Positions 7,873 to 12,865 of a stretch of 13,164 nucleotides of DNA are shown piece by piece; position 1 is the stretch's first letter; every line of letters starts with the position of its first letter. The position numbers and the translations under genes were made by a program. The notes beneath the pieces are model-generated. The model had not been told where the DNA came from, made no database searches, and worked only from the letters and a program-made list of their open reading frames with translations. This stretch comes from Pseudomonadota bacterium. Lineage in GTDB: Bacteria; Pseudomonadota; Alphaproteobacteria; HIMB59; GCA-002718135. The stretch lies in the NCBI GenBank assembly GCA_027625355.1, contig JAQBWI010000021.1:1-13164 (forward strand). The letters are read 5' to 3'.

Positions 7873-7900
7873 ATTTTAAGAAAATAAAAAAAATTGTCAA
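7873..7900 (-). promoter_or_regulatory. Sigma70-type promoter of the cfa-type gene
   Basis: On the complement, a perfect TTGACA (7900-7895), a 16-base spacer and TAAAAT (7878-7873, 5 of 6 to consensus). The predicted start at about 7866 leaves only about 9 bases before the ATG at 7857 and no Shine-Dalgarno. It lies immediately past the terminator of the upstream gene, as expected for an independent unit. Confidence 0.65.
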
Positions 7901-7907
7901 TAAAATG

Positions 7908-7937
7908 AAAAAGGCTACAATAAATTGTAACCTTTTT
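7908..7937 (-). terminator. Rho-independent terminator of the GcrA-domain gene
   Basis: In the leftward RNA, AAAAAGGUUACAA (7937-7925) pairs with UUGUAGCCUUUUU (7920-7908) around a four-base loop: 13 pairs including one U-G. In the rightward RNA the same position is a C-A mismatch, so the fold favours the minus strand. The run of U follows within and after the stem, then CAUUUU. It starts 23 bases after the stop at 7961. Confidence 0.7.
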
Positions 7938-7960
7938 ATTAAAATTATTTGGTAAAAATA

Positions 7961-8185
7961 CTAAGCAGCAATTCTGCGATTTTTTTGGGCTTCTTTTTCT
8001 TTTTTTAGCTCTCTCTCATCAATATAAGCAACATCACAATGTTCTTTACAATAAGGCTTACCGGTAAGAGTCTCTGCTTCACAAAAATGGAAATCTTTCT
8101 CTTGGGGATCGCCAATTGGCCATTGGCAATTGCTAAAGGTATGATTCACTTTATTTTGTTTCAAATAGTTCTTAATTATAGACAT
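7961..8185 (-). CDS. Stand-alone GcrA C-terminal domain protein (no DNA-binding domain)
   Basis: The 74-residue product contains CQWPIGDP (20-27), DFHFC (31-35), GKPYCKEHC (42-50) and DVAY (51-54), the recognisable C-terminal block of GcrA, the alphaproteobacterial cell-cycle regulator. In GcrA of Caulobacter this region contacts sigma70, while an N-terminal helix-turn-helix reads DNA. Here that N-terminal domain is absent: residues 1-19 do not resemble it. The gene nevertheless looks intact, with its own promoter, AAGGA at 8198-8194 eight bases before the ATG, and a terminator. C20, C35, C46 and C50 with H33 and H49 might bind zinc. The tail is charged (Lys/Glu/Arg). Inference: a sigma-binding cofactor or anti-GcrA competitor. 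It could simply be the lineage's reduced GcrA. Confidence 0.8.
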   Translation of the reverse strand: MSIIKNYLKQNKVNHTFSNCQWPIGDPQEKDFHFCEAETLTGKPYCKEHCDVAYIDERELKKEKEAQKNRRIAA

Positions 8186-8238
8186 TTATTTTTTCCTTCA
8201 CGATACAAACTCAGTTGAAATTCTTTATTACGAGGTAT

Positions 8239-8267
8239 TTTATATGTACGAAAAAACTAGTATTCAA
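8239..8267 (-). promoter_or_regulatory. Promoter of the GcrA-domain gene
   Basis: On the complement, TTGAAT (8267-8262), a 17-base spacer and TATAAA (8244-8239). The predicted start near 8232 gives a leader of about 47 bases that includes the AAGGA ribosome site. It lies just after the terminator of the upstream operon, consistent with an independent unit. Confidence 0.58.
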
Positions 8268-8277
8268 GGATAATTAT

Positions 8278-8347
8278 AAAAAAATGTATATATCCCAATA
8301 TGTTAGTATTTTAATCGGACTTAACTACTACATATAGTCGGTATACA
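8278..8347 (-). terminator. Terminator of the msrA-dsbA-small membrane protein operon
   Basis: The leftward RNA can fold a long interrupted hairpin. Outer arms TGTATA/TATACA (8347-8342 with 8290-8285) and inner arms ATATGT-AGTA/TACT-A-ACATAT (8335-8326 with 8308-8298, one bulge) enclose a loop of about 17 bases. Seven T residues (8284-8278 on the complement) follow directly. It begins five bases after the stop of the 68-residue gene. The hairpin is AT-rich and bipartite, so efficiency is uncertain. Confidence 0.55.
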
Positions 8348-8352
8348 AAATT

Positions 8353-8559
8353 TCAAAAATTAAAAAAACGAATCGGCATAGTTAAACAAAAAATTAGTAT
8401 TAACATCATTAAAAAAATCCCATAAGAAACTAAAAAAACTTTCTTTGTTAGCTTAGCATTTGGTGGCTTACGTATGTATACAAAGATTATAATAGTAGAC
8501 CAAAAAATTATTAACACAAACCAACCTGTTAAAAAAGCTATATAAAAATCGTTAGACAT
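8353..8559 (-). CDS. Small two-TM membrane protein, unknown function
   Basis: A 68-residue protein with two hydrophobic helices (about 6-28 and 42-61) joined by a basic loop (RKPPNAKLTKK, 30-40). By the positive-inside rule both ends would lie outside the cytosol and the loop inside. I do not recognise a family. Its ATG overlaps the last eight bases of the DsbA-family gene (ATGTCTAA shared), a typical translational-coupling arrangement, and it ends just before a hairpin with a T run. Coupling and a clean end support it being real. A single cysteine lies in the second helix (C58). Confidence 0.6.
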   Translation of the reverse strand: MSNDFYIAFLTGWFVLIIFWSTIIIFVYIRKPPNAKLTKKVFLVSYGIFLMMLILIFCLTMPIRFFNF

Positions 8560-9193
8560 TATTATTTAATGAATCGATTATTTGAATAAAATTTTTCTTT
8601 GGCTGAGCTCCACTAACTACTATTTCTTTATTAAAGATAAAACATGGAACACTATTTATGCCAATATTTTTAGCTTTTTTTTCTTCATTTAATAAACTGT
8701 CATTATCTTTTTTCGAAATAATATATTTTTCAATATGTTCATCATAAATATCTGCATCTTTCGATACCTGAATCAATACATTTAAAATACCAATATCTTC
8801 ACCTTCAATAAAATATTTGTAAAACAATAACTCCAAAACTTCAGTTTGTTTTTTTTTATTATGAGCATATGCTAAAAGCTTATGAGAAAAAAAAGAATTG
8901 GGTGTCTTTGTAATTTTATTAAATTGAAAATATATTTTATTTTTTTTTCCCTCATCTTCAATACGTTGATAAACAGACCGAGCATTATCTTCATTTCCAA
9001 ATTTAAATGTTAAGTATTGCTGTCTATCCATGCCATCTGGTGGCATCTCAGGATTTAATTGAAAAGGTCTCCACACAATTTCAAAGTTATAATTATTAAA
9101 ATTTTCTAATGCTTGATTTAATTGATTAAAACCAATGTAACACCAAGGACAAATAGTGTCAGAATAAATATCAACTGATACTAAATTGCGCAG
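8552..9193 (-). CDS. DsbA-family oxidoreductase, FrnE/2-hydroxychromene-isomerase-like, CTG start
   Basis: A thioredoxin-fold protein of the FrnE-type DsbA family (disulfide chemistry in the cytosol). The frame read from 9193 gives 213 residues with the opening strand VSVDIYSDTICPWC, active-site C15-P-W-C18, an all-helical insert, and the cis-proline motif INSVPCFIF late in the protein. The first conventional start in this frame is GTG at 9076, but that would delete the CPWC site and first strand. Upstream of it there is no in-frame ATG, GTG or TTG before the stop at 9197-9195. CTG at 9193 is preceded by AAAAGG (9205-9200) with six bases of spacing, so I choose it. The start lies inside the end of msrA (13-base overlap), and the stop overlaps the next gene, so the three genes form one operon. 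There is no signal peptide. Start confidence is lower than family confidence. Confidence 0.82.
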   Translation of the reverse strand: MRNLVSVDIYSDTICPWCYIGFNQLNQALENFNNYNFEIVWRPFQLNPEMPPDGMDRQQYLTFKFGNEDNARSVYQRIEDEGKKNKIYFQFNKITKTPNSFFSHKLLAYAHNKKKQTEVLELLFYKYFIEGEDIGILNVLIQVSKDADIYDEHIEKYIISKKDNDSLLNEEKKAKNIGINSVPCFIFNKEIVVSGAQPKKNFIQIIDSLNNNV

Positions 9194-9642
9194 CTATTAC
9201 CTTTTAGGATGTATTTTTGATGGTATTCTTCAGCTTTATAAAAAACATTTGCAGGAGAGATTTCAGTAACAATATTGTTTTGAAAACTTTCTTGATGTTT
9301 TTCTTTAGAATTATTCGCGATATCTTTTTGTATCTCATCATAATAATAAATAACAGATCGGTATTGACGACCTACATCAGGGCCTTGTCTATCTAAAGTA
9401 GTAGGATCATGACATTTCCAAAACTCATCAACTAAAAGCTCATAAGAGATTAAGTCTTCATCAAATTCTACTAGTAAGACTTCAGCATGATCTGTATTCT
9501 CATAACAGACACTTTCGTAAGTAGGATTTTTAGTATGGCCACCAGAGTATCCAACTTCTGTTTTTGTTACACCATTTATTGTTCTGAAGTACTCTTCTAC
9601 ACCCCAGAAACACCCAGCACCAAATAAAGCTTTTTGAATCAT
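9181..9642 (-). CDS. msrA: Peptide-methionine (S)-S-oxide reductase
   Basis: MsrA reduces methionine-S-sulfoxide in proteins and free methionine, repairing oxidative damage. The 153 residues match short bacterial MsrA. GAGCFWG (8-14) holds the catalytic C11. NTDHAEV carries the conserved His-Ala-Glu, with Asp where most enzymes have Gly (TGHAE). DPTTLDRQGPDVGRQYRS is the canonical central motif and EEYHQKY the C-terminal one. C151 near the end (NSCAI) is a likely resolving cysteine for thioredoxin recycling. It is the first gene of a leftward operon, with the DsbA-family gene starting inside its last codons, and is divergent from the Nudix gene across a 38-base gap. Confidence 0.95.
   Translation of the reverse strand: MIQKALFGAGCFWGVEEYFRTINGVTKTEVGYSGGHTKNPTYESVCYENTDHAEVLLVEFDEDLISYELLVDEFWKCHDPTTLDRQGPDVGRQYRSVIYYYDEIQKDIANNSKEKHQESFQNNIVTEISPANVFYKAEEYHQKYILKGNSCAI
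9200..9205 (-). promoter_or_regulatory. Ribosome binding site supporting the CTG start
   Basis: AAAAGG on the complement, within the last codons of msrA, ends six bases before the CTG at 9193. It decides the start of the DsbA-family gene, because no ATG, GTG or TTG is available in that frame upstream of the CPWC motif. Confidence 0.5.
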
Positions 9643-9680
9643 AATTTAAATATATACACTAAATAAATTTTATCAAACTA

Positions 9681-10262
9681 ATGAAGCTAAAATATAAAAT
9701 TATTAATAAAAAAAATCTTTATTCAGGTTTTTTTTCTCTTAATAAATATGAATTTATTCATGAAAAACATAATGGTGAGTGGACGGGTAATGTAGAAAGA
9801 GAAATATTTAGTGGTGCTCATGTTTCTACTTTATTACCTTATGATCCAATTAAAAAAGAAATAATGCTTATTCAGCAATTTAGAGCAGGTGCTTTATCAA
9901 AATATGATGAAAATTACTTATTAGAAATAGTGGCGGGTATTATTGATGAAGGTGAAAATCCAGAGCAAACTGCCATAAGAGAATGTTTTGAAGAAACAGG
10001 TTGTGAAGTAAAGAAAATACACCCAATTCAATCTTATTTTCCTGCTCCTGGGTCATCTGAATCATATTACCACTTATATTTAGGTGAAATACAGGCATTT
10101 GATGGAGAGAGAATTAAAGGTCTTGAGAAGGAAAATGAAGATATACTTGTAAAGTCTCTCAAAATTGATGAAGTTAGACAAATGCTAAAAGAAAAGAAAA
10201 TAATGAATGGCTTAACTTTAGTTGCACTTCAGTGGTTTTTTTTAGAATACTATAAAGCTTAA
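9681..10262 (+). CDS. nudF: Nudix hydrolase, ADP-ribose pyrophosphatase type
   Basis: Hydrolyses ADP-ribose (and probably related ADP-sugars) to AMP plus ribose 5-phosphate in the cytosol. The 193 residues contain a perfect Nudix box, G-x5-E-x7-RE-x2-EE-x-G, from G86 to G107 (REC-F-EETG within), which binds Mg2+. Downstream SYFPAPGSSESYY (118-130) matches the PxPG-xx-E segment characteristic of NudF-type ADP-ribose pyrophosphatases, and a late acidic patch (ENED, 151-154) matches their catalytic loop. Length is close to E. coli NudF (about 209). The ATG is 38 bases from the divergent msrA start. It ends convergently with the following gene, sharing TTAA. Substrate preference within the subfamily is not proven. 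Confidence 0.88.
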   Translation: MKLKYKIINKKNLYSGFFSLNKYEFIHEKHNGEWTGNVEREIFSGAHVSTLLPYDPIKKEIMLIQQFRAGALSKYDENYLLEIVAGIIDEGENPEQTAIRECFEETGCEVKKIHPIQSYFPAPGSSESYYHLYLGEIQAFDGERIKGLEKENEDILVKSLKIDEVRQMLKEKKIMNGLTLVALQWFFLEYYKA

Positions 10263-10591
10263 GTTCCTAAACCTCTTTCATAAGGCTGAACTAATTCTTT
10301 ACAAACTAATGTCATGTCAAGTGTTTCAATTGTTTTATCAATAGTTTGGTATTCTTGACATTCATATAGTTTTTTTTCTTTTTGTAAGACTGTTACAAAT
10401 AAAAGAATATATAATCCATTAGCAGTTTCAATTGTATTCATGGCATAGCTTTTAACTTCAAATCCTTCATTTATTAAATCTTTATAACTCTTATCTGACT
10501 CCATCCACTGATCAACATTGGGATTAGCAAATGCAAATGAAGAAATAAAAAAAAATATAGTAATTATATATTTTAATTTTCTTTTAACCAT
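10259..10591 (-). CDS. Small exported protein, unknown function
   Basis: The 110-residue product has a clear Sec signal (KRK at 3-5, hydrophobic 8-19, cleavage probably after AFA at 20-22), leaving about 88 mature residues. Two cysteines remain in the mature part (about residues 77 and 96: LYECQEY and LVCKELV) and could form a periplasmic disulfide. A short hydrophobic strand-rich segment (GLYILLFVTVLQK) is central. I do not recognise a named family. Its start lies inside the last 19 bases of the peroxiredoxin gene, so the two are co-transcribed and probably coupled. Its stop shares TTAA with the Nudix gene. Confidence 0.75.
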   Translation of the reverse strand: MVKRKLKYIITIFFFISSFAFANPNVDQWMESDKSYKDLINEGFEVKSYAMNTIETANGLYILLFVTVLQKEKKLYECQEYQTIDKTIETLDMTLVCKELVQPYERGLGT

Positions 10592-11073
10592 ATCAATCCC
10601 TCCTCTATATGCTTACTTATATCATTTATAGGATAAAAAACTTTTTTAATAATTTTTTTCTCAACAATTAATGTTATGCGCCTTATAAAAATTTTTGAAT
10701 CTGCCACAAACGTTGGAATGTTTAATTCATTACTTAATTCTAATTTTTCGTCACTCAAGACATCATAAGGTACTTTTAACCGACTAGTCATTTCTTTATT
10801 ATAATCAACGCTTTGAGAAGAAATACCAATGGGAACTGCGTTTAAACTTATAATCTCATCATAATTATCTCTAAATGAACAAGTTTGAATGGTGCATCCT
10901 TTAGCACCAGGAATATTATTCCAATTATCTGGAAGGGGTCTGTCAGGCCTTCCAGTCATTGGGTAAAAATACAAAACCATCCTAAAAGTATCTAGTCTAT
11001 GAAGATTGAGTAAGTTACCATCCTGGTTCGGCAGCGAAATATTAGGAAAATTTTTGTTTTTAAGCGTATCCAT
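10573..11073 (-). CDS. Peroxiredoxin (AhpC/TSA, atypical two-Cys with loop insertion)
   Basis: A thioredoxin-fold peroxidase that reduces hydrogen peroxide and organic peroxides. In the 166 residues the peroxidatic motif reads PGAKGCTIQTCSFRD (55-69). C60 is the likely peroxidatic and C65 the likely resolving cysteine, the C-x4-C spacing of BCP/PrxQ enzymes. Before it, YFYPMTGRPDRPLPDNW inserts extra residues compared with BCP; as I recall, related redoxins in other proteobacteria share this TGRP...PDNW loop, so it is a subfamily trait rather than damage. The ATG at 11073 begins where homology begins. Upstream and in frame is a 12-codon open frame ended by TGA (11080-11118). The secreted-protein gene overlaps its end by 19 bases. 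It is divergent from the ureohydrolase gene. Confidence 0.87.
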   Translation of the reverse strand: MDTLKNKNFPNISLPNQDGNLLNLHRLDTFRMVLYFYPMTGRPDRPLPDNWNNIPGAKGCTIQTCSFRDNYDEIISLNAVPIGISSQSVDYNKEMTSRLKVPYDVLSDEKLELSNELNIPTFVADSKIFIRRITLIVEKKIIKKVFYPINDISKHIEEGLIWLKEN

Positions 11074-11079
11074 ATCAGC

Positions 11080-11118
11080 TCAATTGTCTAGGATAGATGT
11101 ATTTGGATTATCACTCAT
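11080..11118 (-). other. In-frame 12-codon leader ORF before peroxiredoxin
   Basis: An ATG at 11118 opens a frame MSDNPNTSILDN then TGA, ending six bases before the peroxiredoxin ATG and in the same reading frame. A plausible promoter (11129-11157) would start transcription only about four bases before this ATG. It may be a translated leader, a lost N-terminal extension cut by a new stop, or chance. No Shine-Dalgarno precedes it. Confidence 0.3.
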
Positions 11119-11128
11119 TATTTTTATT

Positions 11129-11157
11129 GTAATAATTTAATCTTTATATCATAACAA
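11129..11157 (-). promoter_or_regulatory. Possible peroxiredoxin promoter
   Basis: On the complement, TTGTTA (11157-11152), a 17-base spacer and TATTAC (11134-11129); each hexamer matches the consensus at four of six positions. It lies in the 90-base divergent region shared with the ureohydrolase gene, partly overlapping that gene's own upstream sequence. Supported only by spacing and moderate matches. Confidence 0.4.
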
Positions 11158-11163
11158 CTAATT

Positions 11164-12102
11164 ATGACTAAAATAAAACCTTTACCCAGTCAAACCACTC
11201 CGCGCTTTGCAGAAATAGCAACTTTTTTTCGGCTGCCAGTTATAAAAGATCTCAACAAATTAGATTATTGTGTTTGTGGTATTCCATGGGATGGAGGGAC
11301 TACTAATAGACCAGGGGCAAGACATGGTCCAAGGGAAATTCGTAACGCTTCTTCGCTTGTAAGAACTTACCATCCATCTTCTCTTAAAAGCCCTTATGAT
11401 AAATTTCAAATAGCAGACATTGGTGATTGCCCTATAAATCCAGTTGATCTTCAAGACTCACTTAATAAAGTCACTAACTTTTACAATAAAATTGTTGAGT
11501 CAAAAACTATTCCTCTTTCTATTGGTGGTGATCATTTAGTTTCCTTACCAATACTTAGAGCATTAACTAAAGATAAGACGGTAGGAATGCTCCAGTTTGA
11601 TTCCCATTCTGATACTTGGGACACTTATTTTGGGGGTTTTAAATATACTCATGGCACACCTTTTAGAAGAGCAATTGAGGAAGGTCTTATCGATCCAAAA
11701 AAATATGTAATTTTAGGTTTACGCGGAGGACTATATGATCCTAATGATCTAAAATGGGCTATTGATCAAGGGATAACAATTATATCGACAGATAAATTTT
11801 ATGAAATTGGAATGAAAGAAACTATAAAAATAATTAAAGATGTCTTAGAGGATACGCCAACTTACTTTACCTTTGATATAGATGGTATTGACCCAACTTT
11901 TGCTCCAGGAACAGGAACTCCTGAAGTCGGGGGGATTAATGTTCGTGAAGCACAGTTAATAATTAGACACGTAAATAGCTTAAATTTTATAGGTGCTGAT
12001 GTAGTAGAAGTCTCCCCTCCATTTGATATAAATAATATGACATCACTTGTTGCAGCAACAATCGCATTTGAGATTTTATGTACTATGACTAAAACAAATT
12101 AA
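11164..12102 (+). CDS. speB: Ureohydrolase: agmatinase / guanidinobutyrase-like
   Basis: A binuclear Mn-type hydrolase of the arginase/agmatinase superfamily that removes urea from a guanidino compound. All six metal ligands are visible in the 312 residues: H124 (GGDH), D146/H148/D150 (DSHSD) and D238/D240 (DIDGID). THGTPFRR (162-169) and TPEVGG (252-257) are also conserved. The DSHSD-x-x-D stretch and HGTPFRR resemble guanidinobutyrase/guanidinopropionase-type enzymes more than E. coli SpeB, so agmatine is not certain as substrate; the symbol is tentative. No speA or other polyamine gene is in view. The next gene starts on its stop codon (TAATG), implying coupling. Confidence 0.85.
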   Translation: MTKIKPLPSQTTPRFAEIATFFRLPVIKDLNKLDYCVCGIPWDGGTTNRPGARHGPREIRNASSLVRTYHPSSLKSPYDKFQIADIGDCPINPVDLQDSLNKVTNFYNKIVESKTIPLSIGGDHLVSLPILRALTKDKTVGMLQFDSHSDTWDTYFGGFKYTHGTPFRRAIEEGLIDPKKYVILGLRGGLYDPNDLKWAIDQGITIISTDKFYEIGMKETIKIIKDVLEDTPTYFTFDIDGIDPTFAPGTGTPEVGGINVREAQLIIRHVNSLNFIGADVVEVSPPFDINNMTSLVAATIAFEILCTMTKTN

Positions 12103-12272
12103 TGATTAAACATTCTAAGAATCATTTAAGCGATGCTAAAGAAACTTATTTTCAACACATGACGGCTGCTTTAAGTATATCTCTTCAATTATTTATTGCA
12201 TCATTTAAAGCCTTAATACATTCATTCGTACCTAGCTTATTTACAAAAAGCGCCTCTTCAAAAATTAATTAG
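12102..12272 (+). CDS. DUF6356-family small membrane-associated protein
   Basis: A 56-residue frame begins at the ATG in TAATG, overlapping the ureohydrolase stop by one base. HLSDAKETYFQHM (8-20) followed by a hydrophobic helix (22-46) with ALIHSFVPSLF (37-47) matches the small alphaproteobacterial DUF6356 proteins as I remember them: HL-x3-GETY-x2-H near the start, then HAL-x-P-x-LF. The consensus Gly before ETY is Lys here. Function of the family is unknown; one membrane helix suggests an inner-membrane association. The tight overlap suggests co-translation with the ureohydrolase, although these proteins occur in many contexts. Confidence 0.72.
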   Translation: MIKHSKNHLSDAKETYFQHMTAALSISLQLFIASFKALIHSFVPSLFTKSASSKIN

Positions 12273-12310
12273 TTGTATTTATTTATTCAAAATAGAAAAA
12301 AATAAACACT

Positions 12311-12865
12311 TTAATCAAATTTTGACATCCCCACACACAAGACATTTTTCAAGCTTAAATAATCCTTATAATTCTCTATATTTACTCCTCCAGTAGGAAT
12401 AAATAATGCTTCTTGTAAAATGTTTTCTATTGCAATTAGTTTCTTTTCACCACCTAATAAATTAGAAGGGAAAAATTTTATAATTTTATAACCATTATCT
12501 AACAAATAAATAAATTCACTAATTGTTTCACCCCCTGGAATATAATCTTTTGCTCTATCTTTAACTAGATCTTTGATTATTCCAGGAGAAACAAAAAACT
12601 TAAACCCAGCATCAACACCTATTTTGTAATCTTCTTTAGATAATATAGAGCCTAATCCAAAGTTAAGCTCTGTAAATTTATTTTTTAATTCAATAGCTAT
12701 ATTTAGAGAATTTTTTTGCCTTAAAGTTATTTCGATAATTTTAACATGAGTATTTTTTAATAAAAATCTTTCTAACCTTTTAATGTCTGATGATATATCG
12801 CTTGTATTAAATACCGGTAGAATTTTTTGTATTTTTAAATCAAGTTCTGTTATTTTATTTAACAT
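12311..12865 (-). CDS. eda: KDPG aldolase with short C-terminus
   Basis: Cleaves 2-keto-3-deoxy-6-phosphogluconate to pyruvate and glyceraldehyde 3-phosphate (class I aldolase). Visible motifs in 184 residues are LPVF (16-19), EITLR (45-49) with catalytic E45, GLGSI (70-74), FVSPG (91-95), PGGETISE (110-117), KFFPS (130-134) with Schiff-base K130, and PTGGV (157-161). The end reads VLCVGMSKFD: the family's VGGSW phosphate-binding turn has Met in place of the second Gly, and the last 20-30 residues usual in 205-215-residue enzymes are missing. AGGAG (12879-12875) lies nine bases before the ATG. The gene overlaps the upstream sugar kinase by 11 bases, making a kdgK-eda unit. Confidence 0.88.
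   Translation of the reverse strand: MLNKITELDLKIQKILPVFNTSDISSDIKRLERFLLKNTHVKIIEITLRQKNSLNIAIELKNKFTELNFGLGSILSKEDYKIGVDAGFKFFVSPGIIKDLVKDRAKDYIPGGETISEFIYLLDNGYKIIKFFPSNLLGGEKKLIAIENILQEALFIPTGGVNIENYKDYLSLKNVLCVGMSKFD

Noticed and set aside
8186..8352. Small RNA or tRNA in the longest intergenic stretch
   Set aside because: The hairpin, T run, promoter and RBS account for most of it; there is no cloverleaf or other recognisable RNA.
8552..9076. DsbA-family gene beginning at GTG 9076
   Set aside because: This would remove the first beta strand and the CPWC active site that are plainly encoded upstream in the same frame.
11260..11454. 64-codon minus-strand frame
   Set aside because: Antisense to the ureohydrolase; Trp/Arg-rich composition is typical of a reverse-frame artefact.
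12273..12310. TTTATTT/AAATAAA inverted repeat as a bidirectional terminator between DUF6356 and eda
   Set aside because: The arms are pure A/T with a 15-base loop and no clear T run after the stem; chance is likely in this base composition.
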